NCBI RefSeq assembly: GCF_019285515.1
Contig: NZ_CP079095.1
Coordinates: 1,739,501-1,803,500, forward strand
Direction: 5' to 3'
Length of the DNA: 64,000 nt
Source: Methylococcus sp. Mc7
Lineage (GTDB): Bacteria; Pseudomonadota; Gammaproteobacteria; Methylococcales; Methylococcaceae
Below the pieces are notes generated by a model. That model saw only the letters and a program-made list of their open reading frames with translations, had not been told where the DNA came from and ran no database searches. The position numbers were made by a program, and so were the translations under genes. Below, piece after piece: positions 17,106 through 25,351 of the stretch (the stretch's first letter is position 1; each line of letters opens with the position of its first letter).

Positions 17106-18104
17106 ATGAAAGAAAGAGCACCCCGCAACCGAACCCTAGTCGTCTACGAGGATGAGACAGATGTCCTCATGCGCCAAACAATTTCTTTGGGAGCGCCAAG
17201 CACCCCTAATGAAATTGAAGATAGGCTAATTCACCAAGACTTGTTCTCTTGCATTGACTTCCTGCCCAGTACTTTCATTGATCTTGCGATCATCGACCCA
17301 CCGTACAACCTAAACAAGAAATTTGGGAACAACAAATTCTCAAAAACCTCGGCGGAGTCATACGAAGAGTGGCTTGAGTCATGGATTACGAGACTAAAGA
17401 GGTGTCTCAAGAACACAGCCTCAATCTATGTTTGCTGTGATTGGCAGTCCTCAAACTCTGTGCAATCAGTCCTTGAAAAGCACTTTATTGTGCGGAACAG
17501 AATTACATGGGAGCGCGAAAAGGGGCGTGGAGCCAATGCCAACTGGAAAAACTGTTCAGAGGATATTTGGTTTTGCACTGTATCCAATGAATACTTTTTT
17601 GATGTAGAGGCAGTCAAGCTAAAGAGAAAGGTCATCGCCCCCTATCGTCATTCGTCAGGCGAACCAAAAGACTGGGAAGAAACTGCAAACGGCAACTATC
17701 GGCTAACACACCCTTCCAATCTCTGGACGGATATATCAATCCCCTTCTGGTCTATGCCAGAAAACACCGACCACCCGACACAAAAGCCGGAAAAACTAAT
17801 CGCAAAACTGATTCTCGCAAGCTCAAAGCCGGACGATTTTGTATTTGACCCATTTTTTGGGTCAGGAACAACATGCGTGGTTGCGAAAAAACTAAACAGG
17901 AAATTCTCTGGGGTTGAACAGGAGCCAGAGTACTGCCAAATGGCTGTGAAAAGACTAAACCGCGCCGAATCGGACAGAACAATTCAAGGCTATCACGATG
18001 GGTACTTTTGGGAACGGAATAGTCTTGCTGATCAAAAACAAGTTAAAGACACTAAGATTGAAATTCAAACCATCGCGGGGCTATTTGATGAACAGTACAG
18101 TTGA
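17106..18104 (+). CDS. type II DNA methyltransferase, beta class (cassette 2)
   Basis: 332 residues. The catalytic motif IV DPPYN is at residues 64-68, and the AdoMet motif I DPFFGSGTTCVVA at residue 248 onward. This order (IV before I) marks a beta-class amino-methyltransferase making N6-methyladenine or N4-methylcytosine; DPPY favours adenine. The target recognition region lies between. The base composition is clearly more AT-rich than the chromosome around it. Its last 17 bp overlap the next gene, which is the likely cognate endonuclease. The recognition site cannot be read from the sequence. Confidence 0.88.
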   Translation: MKERAPRNRTLVVYEDETDVLMRQTISLGAPSTPNEIEDRLIHQDLFSCIDFLPSTFIDLAIIDPPYNLNKKFGNNKFSKTSAESYEEWLESWITRLKRCLKNTASIYVCCDWQSSNSVQSVLEKHFIVRNRITWEREKGRGANANWKNCSEDIWFCTVSNEYFFDVEAVKLKRKVIAPYRHSSGEPKDWEETANGNYRLTHPSNLWTDISIPFWSMPENTDHPTQKPEKLIAKLILASSKPDDFVFDPFFGSGTTCVVAKKLNRKFSGVEQEPEYCQMAVKRLNRAESDRTIQGYHDGYFWERNSLADQKQVKDTKIEIQTIAGLFDEQYS

Positions 18105-19245
18105 GCAACTTATAGCTTTCCTACGCTTACATGATGGAATCAACGATAAGGAAAAATTAGCAAAGCTCGCCGCCGACAGTTTTCAGCTAACAAAAGACAG
18201 GTCGGTTTATTACTGCCAGAACTTCGCGATTAGGTTTAGTTCTTCTGCCTCCCAGAGCTTTGGGAACACAGTACTTTCGTTGTCAAATCTGCAAAAGTTC
18301 GATGACCGGCCATTTATCGTTTGCTTGGTAACGCCATCATGCAATTACACATACCTAGCCAACACGACATTCCTCAAGAAAATCAGTCACAGTTCGCAGG
18401 AACTGCGTGAAAACAACATTCGCGGAAGTTTCAATGGCTCGGACATAATGCGCGAATTTGAAGGCATCACCAATACGCCTGAGAATATTGAAAGGTTATT
18501 CAATATCCATTCTGGGCTTGGGTTTGAAGGAAACCTCACACGTTTGGTGGAGGCAACGAACAACATTAGCCCCTCTGGCAAAAAGTTCGAGGTAAATGGA
18601 ATCCAGCAACAGCTAATACTTAGCGCTCCGGCAAGAGCAATCAAGTTCGTCAAGTCTCGGGACGCACAAACCCTCAAAGATGAGCTTGATGCAAAAGTAG
18701 AAAAATTCAAGAACGAAATACTACTGGCGGCCTTGATCGAAAATGTCAATGTTCGGGGTCGAATAATTGAGTACCTGATCGCAGGGGAAGATGATCGGCT
18801 GCGCCAAGAAATTATCAATGCTCTCCAGAAGCGCACAAACGGCATTCCACAATTCAAGACAGAAAATGCATTAGGCGACTACACCAAGGAGTTCAACGAG
18901 TTTTTTACAGAAACGGATGTCAAGACGAAAATTATGATCCTCGACTCCAATCCGAAGGCATATAACCTCGACAAAGTGCTTGAGTTCTTATCCACTGAGC
19001 GCTCGGTCTTCATGTTTTACTTTGTTGGCGTTGAACCAGGGAAAATTGTCAACACCGTTCTGGTTTCGATGTTCCAAGAGCGGCTACTGAACTCCACTAT
19101 TCTGCTTAAGCACTGGGCCGGAAGAAATTCTAGAGGAGTTAGCCAATTCGAGGGAAAGGCAATTAGCAAGCTCATCCTGTCGCCTGAATCAACTATCAAC
19201 GAAGAAAAATCTATCAGGTTTCTCCAAGGTGTATTGGCGCTATAG
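18088..19245 (+). CDS. probable restriction endonuclease partner (cassette 2)
   Basis: 385 residues with no family I can name with certainty. It is called an endonuclease from position: it overlaps the methyltransferase by 17 bp in the same cassette, is about the size of a type II enzyme, and shares the low GC content. A possible PD-(D/E)xK-like core is not obvious by eye; candidate acidic clusters are around EFEGITNTPENIE and the C-terminal QFEGKAISK. The ATG at 18088 is chosen because it overlaps the methylase end; a frame upstream to 17998 is longer but lies inside the methylase gene. Confidence 0.6.
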   Translation: MNSTVEQLIAFLRLHDGINDKEKLAKLAADSFQLTKDRSVYYCQNFAIRFSSSASQSFGNTVLSLSNLQKFDDRPFIVCLVTPSCNYTYLANTTFLKKISHSSQELRENNIRGSFNGSDIMREFEGITNTPENIERLFNIHSGLGFEGNLTRLVEATNNISPSGKKFEVNGIQQQLILSAPARAIKFVKSRDAQTLKDELDAKVEKFKNEILLAALIENVNVRGRIIEYLIAGEDDRLRQEIINALQKRTNGIPQFKTENALGDYTKEFNEFFTETDVKTKIMILDSNPKAYNLDKVLEFLSTERSVFMFYFVGVEPGKIVNTVLVSMFQERLLNSTILLKHWAGRNSRGVSQFEGKAISKLILSPESTINEEKSIRFLQGVLAL

Positions 19246-19247
19246 GT

Positions 19248-19315
19248 TTCTAACATGGCGCTCAACCGGACCTTCGCCATAAGGCCGGCGAAGGCCGGTT
19301 AGCTCTACGTTAGGC
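19248..19315 (+). repeat. attC site 2
   Basis: Left box TTCTAAC, right box GTTAGGC, with arms AACCGGACCTTCGCC and GGCGAAGGCCGGTT. It closes the restriction-modification cassette. Confidence 0.9.
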
Positions 19316-19339
19316 CACTTAGAAGAATGGGAGTTTTCC

Positions 19340-19948
19340 ATGTCCTTGGAATTATGGTTTGACTTTGCCAGTCCCTACGCCTATCTGTCAGCATTTAGAA
19401 TCGAGGCGCTTGCTCAGGCACGGGGTATTTCGCTTTGTTGGAAAGCCTTTTTGCTAGGCCCTATTTTTCAGGCGCAAGGGTGGAACGACTCGCCCTTCAA
19501 TCTCTATCCCGCAAAAGGGCGCTACATGTGGAGAGACATGGAACGTTTATGCGAGAAATACCGACTTCCGTTCCGCCGGCCCTCGGTGTACCCGCGCAAT
19601 AGCGTGTTGCCTGGACGGGTGGCGTGTTCGGCCGAATCCGAACCGTGGCTTCCCGAGTTCGTAAAAACGATGTTTCGCGCCAATTTTGCCGAGGATTTGG
19701 ATATTTCCGATCCAGCGATTATTCAGGAGAAACTGAACGGGCTAGGAGTCTGCGGAGCTGACTACCTTGCCTTTGCTCAAAACACGGAGAATAAGGACAA
19801 GCTCCGAAAACAAACAGACAAAGCCGGGGAATTGGGAATCTTCGGAACCCCAATGTTTATCGTGGACGGGGAGATGTTCTGGGGCAATGACCGGCTTGAA
19901 GATACGATGGATTGGTATCAGACCCAAGTATGCAAACATGCCTATTGA
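19340..19948 (+). CDS. DsbA-family oxidoreductase / 2-hydroxychromene-2-carboxylate isomerase-like (cassette 3)
   Basis: 202 residues in the DSBA-like thioredoxin fold. The N-terminus LWFDFASPYAYLSAFR has Ser where DsbA has the CxxC motif, as in HCCA isomerases and kappa-class glutathione transferases. The cis-proline loop is GIFGTPMFIVDGEMFWGNDRL. HCCA isomerase acts in naphthalene breakdown, but many family members in genomes without that pathway are glutathione transferase-like. The ribosome site before the ATG is weak. A second gene follows after 31 bp without an attC, so this cassette carries two genes. Confidence 0.85.
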   Translation: MSLELWFDFASPYAYLSAFRIEALAQARGISLCWKAFLLGPIFQAQGWNDSPFNLYPAKGRYMWRDMERLCEKYRLPFRRPSVYPRNSVLPGRVACSAESEPWLPEFVKTMFRANFAEDLDISDPAIIQEKLNGLGVCGADYLAFAQNTENKDKLRKQTDKAGELGIFGTPMFIVDGEMFWGNDRLEDTMDWYQTQVCKHAY

Positions 19949-19979
19949 GGCTTTTTCACACCCTATAATGGAGAATTCT

Positions 19980-20525
19980 ATGCGCTTGTTTCTTGCGTGC
20001 CTTGTGGCGGTTCAATTGTTATTTCTGTCGCCCATTACCACTCTCGCGGCTGATGCGCGCGTCGCTGTTTTGGACTTTGAGCTTAATGATCTAACGCTCA
20101 ATTTGACTCCTAACCCTGTTAACCCTGAAGAAGTAGAGCGTACAGCATCGATTAAGCCGTTATTACAAAAGGCTTTAGAAGCAAAAGGCGGCTATAAAAT
20201 CGTTGACATTGACTTAGAAACTCAAAACAAGGCAAACGCGGGGTTCGGTTATCTTTTCGATCACTACGATGTTGCTGCAGAACTTGGCCAGAATTTCGAC
20301 GCTGACTGGATAGTTGTTGGGCGCATTCATAAGGCAAGCTTTTTGTTTGTCTACTTCAAAGCCCATTTGATAGATGCGAAAACTAAACGGCTTGTTGGCG
20401 ATTACACGGTCGAGGTTAAGGGCCAGCAAAAGAAGATAACGCCGAAAGGTGTTGAGCGTCTCGCAGAGCAAATAGACGAAACGATACGTCTTCAAATAGC
20501 TAAAAAACCTAATACATCGCTCTAA
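19980..20525 (+). CDS. exported DUF2380-like protein (cassette 3)
   Basis: 181 residues. A signal peptide (MRLFLACLVAVQLLFLSPITTLAA) is followed by VAVLDFELND, then IKPLLQKALEAKGGYKIVDID, and ADWIVVGRIHKASFLFVYFKAHLID. This is the pattern of DUF2380, a periplasmic protein family of unknown role related to the CsgG/TolB-N fold. The ATG at 19980 is chosen because GGAG lies 6 bases before it and the signal peptide follows directly. It shares a cassette with the DsbA-like gene. Confidence 0.7.
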   Translation: MRLFLACLVAVQLLFLSPITTLAADARVAVLDFELNDLTLNLTPNPVNPEEVERTASIKPLLQKALEAKGGYKIVDIDLETQNKANAGFGYLFDHYDVAAELGQNFDADWIVVGRIHKASFLFVYFKAHLIDAKTKRLVGDYTVEVKGQQKKITPKGVERLAEQIDETIRLQIAKKPNTSL

Positions 20526-20605
20526 CCTGCCGCGTTCCGTTTCACTCCAAGTGACGGGTTGCTGGGGTCGGTCAATCCGGGCGATTTGTTACGGGCAGTT
20601 TTCCA

Positions 20606-20728
20606 GCCTAACGAATCGCTCCAGCGGACGCGCCGGAAGTTCGCTTTTTTGGGGTTGGGTTTAGAATCGGGCTTGGCGGCTTCGTTCGAGGTCTCAGGCC
20701 GGCGCGCTGCTAAGCTCGCACGTTAGGC
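20606..20728 (+). repeat. attC site 3 (long form)
   Basis: Left box GCCTAAC, right box GTTAGGC. The arms AGCGGACGCGCCGG and CCGGCGCGCTGCT enclose a loop of about 60 bases, so this is the longest site of the array (123 bp). Confidence 0.88.
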
Positions 20729-20752
20729 TACCAATAAGGAGAGAGCGTTCAG

Positions 20753-21622
20753 ATGGCGAGTATAAGCATCGTTGTTCGGGATAAGACACCTGAAGAGACG
20801 GAGATATCCAATCTTCTAAAACTTGCGACAGCGCAAGCGGGAGACAAGGATTATGACTCCGCTATTAGCAGCTTGAGGCGGGCCTACTCACTTATGGAAA
20901 CAGTTTCCACTGAATGGCCAATAACTACATATTTCCGATTGGCACGGTATCTTCACCTTTCCGACAGATACCCTGAAGCGATTGAGTGGCTTCAAGACTT
21001 ACACGATAACCTCGACTCGCGATGTGATGCTCGTGAAGCGCTCTACAAAGAATGGGGTTGGATGCAAGGTCGCAACAAGCCCGCCAAAATCTCAAAGACC
21101 GTGCGAAACAATCTAAGACGGACAATCAAGCAGGAAATTGCGCTATATAAGGAGCGGCAGCAAAAAATTGAGCAGAGAGCGGAAAAGCGCGAAAAAGGAA
21201 AAATGCGTTCTTCCGTTGCATCAAAGACTCCGCCTAAAACCATCGACCAGACTGCGCCTCAGGAAAGGGCGGCCGTTCTAGGTGCGGATGTTGGTGAGGC
21301 GATCTTTAATTTCACGCAACGCTGTTTCATAGGCGAAAGAAGCAAAGAACCCCTCGATGTGTCGGCAGAGGACTTCGTTTTCGCGAGACTAGCAAACGGG
21401 CCACTTACCGTCCTCGATGTTCATCAACTACCGTCAAAACACAAGCGGTTAGTTCGCGAGATTCTAACCCAGTACGTAATGTTTCTAGAACTCAACCGAA
21501 GTCTTCCGTTTCCTCCAGATTTCTTGGACGGCACGTCACATGAGCGGCTTTGTCCTCCGTTGCTTCAATATATCTGTGAACATCGTTGGCCATTCCCTCA
21601 AATGCTTACTTCAAAGCAATGA
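20753..21622 (+). CDS. hypothetical protein with TPR-like N-terminus (cassette 4)
   Basis: 289 residues, family not recognised. Residues about 18-105 have a TPR-like helical pattern (LLKLATAQAGDKDYDSAISSLRRAYSL, LARYLHLSDRYPEAIEWLQDLHD). A basic linker follows (residues about 120-160: YKERQQKIEQRAEKREKGKMR). The C-terminal 130 residues are mixed and contain VLDVHQLPSKHKRLVREILTQYVMFLELNRSLPFPPDFLDG-like text. It has no signal peptide and is probably cytoplasmic. GGAGAG precedes the ATG at a reasonable distance. Confidence 0.6.
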   Translation: MASISIVVRDKTPEETEISNLLKLATAQAGDKDYDSAISSLRRAYSLMETVSTEWPITTYFRLARYLHLSDRYPEAIEWLQDLHDNLDSRCDAREALYKEWGWMQGRNKPAKISKTVRNNLRRTIKQEIALYKERQQKIEQRAEKREKGKMRSSVASKTPPKTIDQTAPQERAAVLGADVGEAIFNFTQRCFIGERSKEPLDVSAEDFVFARLANGPLTVLDVHQLPSKHKRLVREILTQYVMFLELNRSLPFPPDFLDGTSHERLCPPLLQYICEHRWPFPQMLTSKQ

Positions 21623-21635
21623 GTGAGTCACCGAA

Positions 21636-21722
21636 GCCTAACAACGCCATCAACACGGACAGTGAAAAGCGGCGCTCCTTCGTCGCACCGCTTTTCACTG
21701 CCGGTTATGGCGAACGTTAGGC
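21636..21722 (+). repeat. attC site 4
   Basis: Left box GCCTAAC, right box GTTAGGC, with arms CAGTGAAAAGCGG and CCGCTTTTCACTG. Site 10 at 25796 shares its outer parts. Confidence 0.9.
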
Positions 21723-21766
21723 GCACCGCATCGCCATTCATGCGGCAATTGCAAAAGGAGAAAATG

Positions 21767-22138
21767 ATGAACAAGAAGCTCAAGACAGCCCTGATATTCG
21801 GTCTGTTACTTACTTCGCAAAGTGTTTTTGCTGGCTGTATCGGCTATTCCGGTCCGGGCGGGCCTTGCTCTACTGGTCCCGGTGGCGGACTCTCTACTGG
21901 CCCTGGCGGTGGCCTTTCCACTGGCCCCGGCGGCGGACTCTCTACCGGCCCAGGTGGTGGTCTGTCTACCGGCCCTGGCGGCGGACTCTCTACTGGCCCT
22001 GGCGGCGGTCTCTCTACTGGCCCTGGTGGTGGCCTCTCCACTGGCCCCGGCGGTGGTCTTTCAACCGGCCCTGGTGGTGGTCTTTCCAATGGCCCTGGCA
22101 ATAATTGGCGCCGCGTGCCCGTGCCACCGGGATATTGA
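21767..22138 (+). CDS. exported STGPGGGL-repeat protein (cassette 5)
   Basis: 123 residues. A signal peptide (MNKKLKTALIFGLLLTSQSVFAG) is followed by CIGYSGPGGPC, nine exact copies of the octapeptide STGPGGGL, and a tail ending in SNGPGNNWRRVPVPPGY. The ATG at 21767 is preferred over 21764 because AAAAGGAG then sits at 6 bases. The low-complexity, glycine- and proline-rich body suggests an extended or disordered secreted polymer. The two cysteines before the repeat could form a disulfide. The coding repeat is a 24-bp minisatellite with synonymous differences between units, so the protein sequence seems to be kept by selection. Function unknown. Confidence 0.7.
   Translation: MNKKLKTALIFGLLLTSQSVFAGCIGYSGPGGPCSTGPGGGLSTGPGGGLSTGPGGGLSTGPGGGLSTGPGGGLSTGPGGGLSTGPGGGLSTGPGGGLSTGPGGGLSNGPGNNWRRVPVPPGY
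21871..22086 (+). repeat. 24-bp coding minisatellite, nine units
   Basis: Tandem units of the pattern TCTACTGGCCCTGGCGGCGGTCTC encode STGPGGGL. The units differ mainly at third codon positions. There are no unique spacers between them, so this is not a CRISPR array. The boundaries are approximate. Confidence 0.85.
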
Positions 22139-22196
22139 TTGCAAAACCTTCAAACGAAAATCCGAAAGTCGGTGCCGGCGGGACGGCAAAAGTCCT

Positions 22197-22266
22197 GCCT
22201 AACACTGCGCTCCAAGGGACGCTGCGCGATAAAGCCGCGCAGCGCCCCTGAGCTTCGACGTTAGGG
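22197..22266 (+). repeat. attC site 5
   Basis: Left box GCCTAAC, right box GTTAGGG, with arms GACGCTGCGCG and CGCGCAGCGCC. Confidence 0.88.
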
Positions 22267-22277
22267 CTCAAAAAAAC

Positions 22278-22859
22278 ATGACATACACACTCCTGAAGTT
22301 TGCCCACGTGCTCGGTGCCATACTCATTGGCGGGGGGCTAATCAGCGTCTGGCTCTCCGATTTGCGGTCACGTCAACTGCGCGAGTTACCCCAGTTTTCT
22401 GAGGCAGTAAGAAATATCGCGGTGTTTTACGACGGTGTTGTAGTGCCCGGTGCAGTGCTTCTGCTCATTTCGGGAACCTGGCTGATCGTTGAACAATTCG
22501 GCGGCTGGAACTTCATCAATATTCCGTGGCTCGCGGGGATGGTGTTTCTGTTCGCGTTTGAATTCATCGAGGGAAATACCGTCACAAGGCTTTATTTCAT
22601 GCGGTTGCGCCGCTTGACAAAAGAAGCATTAAAGACAGGTGGTTTTACCCGCGAGCTAGAGAAGGCACGCGCCGAAAGCGTTCCTACCTTTACGCACTTT
22701 CTTGACCTTCCCATGTTATTCCTGATCATTGCCTTGGGGGTCATCAAGCCAGATACTTGGACACTCTTTATTGTGGGTGCGGTGGCCGCCATACTGATCG
22801 CGGTTATTCTCACAATCTACATCCCCAAACTATACCCATGGGGTGCGGAGCCAAAATGA
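22278..22859 (+). CDS. DUF2269-type integral membrane protein (cassette 6)
   Basis: 193 residues with four predicted membrane helices: FAHVLGAILIGGGLISVWL, a VVPGAVLLLISGTWLIVE region, WLAGMVFLFAFEF, and the C-terminal LFIVGAVAAILIAVILTIYIP. The N-terminal KFAHVLGAILIGGG pattern matches DUF2269 inner-membrane proteins, whose role is not known. The ATG lies only 11 bases after attC 5, with no good ribosome site, so translation may be leaderless or inefficient. Confidence 0.75.
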   Translation: MTYTLLKFAHVLGAILIGGGLISVWLSDLRSRQLRELPQFSEAVRNIAVFYDGVVVPGAVLLLISGTWLIVEQFGGWNFINIPWLAGMVFLFAFEFIEGNTVTRLYFMRLRRLTKEALKTGGFTRELEKARAESVPTFTHFLDLPMLFLIIALGVIKPDTWTLFIVGAVAAILIAVILTIYIPKLYPWGAEPK

Positions 22860-22889
22860 ACCAAAGAACGTTGCCAAGGAACCCGTTGA

Positions 22890-22948
22890 GCCCTAACAAC
22901 CGGTTCCACGCGACCGGCTACGCCGGCGCGTGAACCGGGGCGTTGGGC
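22890..22948 (+). repeat. attC site 6
   Basis: Left box CCCTAAC, right box GTTGGGC, with arms GGTTCCACGCG and CGCGTGAACC. Confidence 0.88.
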
Positions 22949-22958
22949 ATCTCGGTAA

Positions 22959-23636
22959 ATGACTGGTATCTGTGTAATCTTTGATTTGGATGGTACGCTC
23001 GTAGACAGCGAGGGACTTTGCAATCAAGCGTTTCTCGATCTACTTCCGCAACTGGGTGATACAGTGGAATCATTGATCCAGCGATATCGTGGCAAAAAGC
23101 TGGCTCCAATCCTTGCTGACCTTGAGGGCCGTCTTTGCCAGAAACTGCCAGATACGTTTGAACTGCATTATCGCCAGCATGTTGCGGAAGTCTTCTCACG
23201 CGAATTGAAACCTATGCCAGGCGTTCTTGAAATGCTCGAAACCACGAACTTTCCCAAGTGCATTGCCTCAAGCGGGCCACCTTTGAAAATCCGTCAGGCG
23301 CTGCAAGTTAGCGGCCTCGCACCTTACTTTGGTGACAGCATCTTCAGCTCATATGAAGTTGGCTCTTGGAAGCCGGAGCCTGGTCTATTCCAATATGCAG
23401 CAAATGCGATGGGCTTTATGCCTAGCCAATGCGTGGTTGTGGAAGATAGTGAAGTTGGAATTGAGGCAGCCGCAGCAGCAGGAATGAAAGCATTCCGGTA
23501 TATGCGAAATGGTGAAACATCGTCATGCTGGGTCGGGGATGAAGTGCCATTTGACGATATGTTGCAGCTTCCCCGGTTGCTAGCTCAATTTGTTAGCTAT
23601 GCCCAACCCATCATTCAACGCGGACTGGCGCGATAA
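22959..23636 (+). CDS. HAD-family phosphatase, beta-phosphoglucomutase-like (cassette 7)
   Basis: 225 residues. The HAD motifs are complete: I is FDLDGTLVDSEG near the N-terminus, II is the Ser in IASSGPP, III is the Lys in GSWKPEPGLF, and IV is VVEDSEVGIEAAAAAG. The helical cap after motif I puts it in subclass I with YniC, Gph and beta-phosphoglucomutase. It should dephosphorylate a small sugar phosphate or nucleotide; the substrate is unknown. The 3' end of the gene runs through most of attC 7, so the last 12 codons are encoded by the recombination site. Confidence 0.85.
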   Translation: MTGICVIFDLDGTLVDSEGLCNQAFLDLLPQLGDTVESLIQRYRGKKLAPILADLEGRLCQKLPDTFELHYRQHVAEVFSRELKPMPGVLEMLETTNFPKCIASSGPPLKIRQALQVSGLAPYFGDSIFSSYEVGSWKPEPGLFQYAANAMGFMPSQCVVVEDSEVGIEAAAAAGMKAFRYMRNGETSSCWVGDEVPFDDMLQLPRLLAQFVSYAQPIIQRGLAR

Positions 23637-23669
23637 AGCCGCGCCAGCCGGTTAATTCAAACGTTAGGC
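23601..23669 (+). repeat. attC site 7
   Basis: Left box GCCCAAC, right box GTTAGGC, with arms CTGGCGCG and CGCGCCAG. It overlaps the last 36 bp of the HAD gene. Confidence 0.9.
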
Positions 23670-23708
23670 GTCATAGTCGTGCGTCCCTCATGTCAAAGGA
23701 GTTTCACA

Positions 23709-24146
23709 ATGCCTATCAGCAGCAATGCCAAAGAGATACTCACTCAATTTACCCGCGAGGTATGGAGCGAAGGCAATATCGACGCATCGGACAAATATAT
23801 CGCTCCGAAATACACAATACTTCACGATCCTGGCGACCCATGGGAAGGTCGTGAGCTTGACCTCGCTGGCTACAAGGAACGCGTCAAAACATTGCGTACA
23901 GCGTTCCCCGACCAGTGTTTCGACATACAGGGGCTTTTTGCTGATGGGGACGCTGTTGTGATGACTTGGCTCTGGTCAGCCACGCACAAGGGGGACATTC
24001 CCGGATTTCCCACTACTGGCAAACAAATCAAGATGTCTGGCGCTACCGTTTACTATTTCGATGGTGACCGACTCACAGGGCATTGGCAGATCACTGATCG
24101 CCTTAGCGTGTATCAGCAGTTACAGCGGGCATCTACTGGCGCCTGA
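23709..24146 (+). CDS. SnoaL-like ester cyclase family protein (cassette 8)
   Basis: 145 residues in the NTF2/SnoaL fold. Typical parts are EVWSEGNIDASDKYIAPKYTIL, an HDP loop, GYKERVKTLRTAFPD, and the strand-rich end GKQIKMSGATVYYFDGDRLTGHWQITDRLSVYQQL. Family members include polyketide cyclases, but most stand-alone bacterial copies are of unknown substrate. The ATG at 23709 is chosen because AAAGGAG lies 9 bases before it. Confidence 0.8.
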   Translation: MPISSNAKEILTQFTREVWSEGNIDASDKYIAPKYTILHDPGDPWEGRELDLAGYKERVKTLRTAFPDQCFDIQGLFADGDAVVMTWLWSATHKGDIPGFPTTGKQIKMSGATVYYFDGDRLTGHWQITDRLSVYQQLQRASTGA

Positions 24147-24156
24147 CGAGAATGCC

Positions 24157-24237
24157 GCCCAACCCATCGCTCAACCGGACGCCCCGCAAGAGGGGTTCGT
24201 GCGCTTCGCGCACCGCCGGTTAGCTTTAACGTTAGGA
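24157..24237 (+). repeat. attC site 8
   Basis: Left box GCCCAAC, right box GTTAGGA, with arms AACCGGACG and CGCCGGTT around an internal GTGCGC-TTC-GCGCAC hairpin. Confidence 0.88.
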
Positions 24238-24245
24238 GGTAAAAG

Positions 24246-24653
24246 ATGATTACTGGCGGTTGCCTCTGTGGCGCAATCAAATACGAAATTACTTGCCCGC
24301 TCCAGTTTTCGCGCAATTGCCACTGTTCTATGTGTCGGAAAGCTACGGGTGCTGCTTTCGCCACATGGGCATATGTCGAGGTCAGCAACTTCCGATGGGT
24401 TCAAGGTGAAGAGCAACTTGGCCAATATCAGTCATCCCCAGAAGTCACGCGAACCTTTTGCAAGGTGTGTGGTTCCACCATGCAGTATGTTGCCAAGCAA
24501 GCGTATCAAGACGCCTTCGGTCTGGCATTGGGCACGGTAGATGGTGATCCGGGCTGCAAACCCATGCGCCACGTCATGGTTGGTTCAAAAGCTCCTTGGT
24601 TTGAAATCACCGACCATTTGCCTCAGTCAGAGGAAGCAGCACCGAATGAGTAG
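24246..24653 (+). CDS. GFA/CENP-V family zinc-binding protein (cassette 9)
   Basis: 135 residues. The zinc cysteines of the GFA fold are present: CLCGAIKY at the N-terminus, CHCSMCRKATGAA in the middle and CKVCGST further on. The family was named for glutathione-dependent formaldehyde-activating enzyme, but that role is doubtful for most members. In a possible methylotroph a formaldehyde link is tempting, yet nothing here proves it. AGGAGG precedes the ATG at 7 bases and lies partly inside attC 8. Confidence 0.88.
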   Translation: MITGGCLCGAIKYEITCPLQFSRNCHCSMCRKATGAAFATWAYVEVSNFRWVQGEEQLGQYQSSPEVTRTFCKVCGSTMQYVAKQAYQDAFGLALGTVDGDPGCKPMRHVMVGSKAPWFEITDHLPQSEEAAPNE

Positions 24654-24662
24654 TGCCATGCC

Positions 24663-24725
24663 TTCTAACACGTCGCTCAAAGGGACGCTCCGCTTCGCTA
24701 CGCCCCCCTTAGCTCTGCGTTAGCC
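24663..24725 (+). repeat. attC site 9
   Basis: Left box TTCTAAC, right box GTTAGCC, with arms AAGGGACGC and the pyrimidine-rich GCCCCCCTTA. Pairing is weaker than in the other sites. Confidence 0.8.
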
Positions 24726-24787
24726 GTTCGGTTTTTGTTCTGCGAGAATCCCGTCATGCATGATGAACAGTTAGTGGAAAGTTATAG

Positions 24788-25315
24788 ATGATTACTTTTG
24801 AAAATCGAATTTTTCGTGCTTTTATTTTTAGCACGACATCAATGTTCTGCGTTGCCGCTCATGCGAACGGCTGCCCCCCAGGCTATTATCCGACCGGAGG
24901 AGATCAAGTTGGATGGCATGCTTGCGCGCCCATGGATGGTGGCATCAACAATGAGGCAGAAAACAACGAACCAGAAGAACCACAGACAGCACAAGAGGTT
25001 TGGGAAGATCGCTGGGGTGCCCTTGCTACTGCCAATGGGGCAATGGGTCAGGCGACCTCCAAAAGGACAAAAGAAGAGGCCGAGCGAGAGGCGATGGCCG
25101 ATTGCAAAGCCCGCGCCGGGTCACAAGCCTGCAAGCTAAAAACAGCCTACTACAACCAATGTGTTGCTCTGTCATGGGGAAGCGAAGGCAACGTCGCCGC
25201 AAGAGGCCCGGATCTCAAGGAGGTTGAGCAACGCGCCAATGAAAAATGCTCTGCTTCTTTCAGCAATTGTAAAATTTACTATTCGAGTTGTAGCCTACCA
25301 GTGAGGGTGCGATAG
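24788..25315 (+). CDS. exported DUF4189-type protein (cassette 10)
   Basis: 175 residues. A signal peptide (RAFIFSTTSMFCVAAHA) precedes NGCPPGYYPTGG, an acidic linker (NNEAENNEPEEP), and a DUF4189 domain. The domain shows WGALATANGAMGQATSKRTKEEAEREAMADCKARAG and repeated cysteines (C..C..YYNQCVALSWG...C...C...C). DUF4189 proteins are small secreted proteins of unknown role, frequent in proteobacterial accessory DNA. There is no strong ribosome site. It shares a cassette with the following membrane protein. Confidence 0.8.
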   Translation: MITFENRIFRAFIFSTTSMFCVAAHANGCPPGYYPTGGDQVGWHACAPMDGGINNEAENNEPEEPQTAQEVWEDRWGALATANGAMGQATSKRTKEEAEREAMADCKARAGSQACKLKTAYYNQCVALSWGSEGNVAARGPDLKEVEQRANEKCSASFSNCKIYYSSCSLPVRVR

Positions 25316-25351
25316 CGAAGTATGGGTTTCCATATCGCTCAAAATAGGAGT

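Noticed and set aside
21871-22086. Regular 24-bp repeats that could suggest a CRISPR array
   Set aside because: The units are directly adjacent with no unique spacers and encode a perfect octapeptide in one frame; there are no cas genes.
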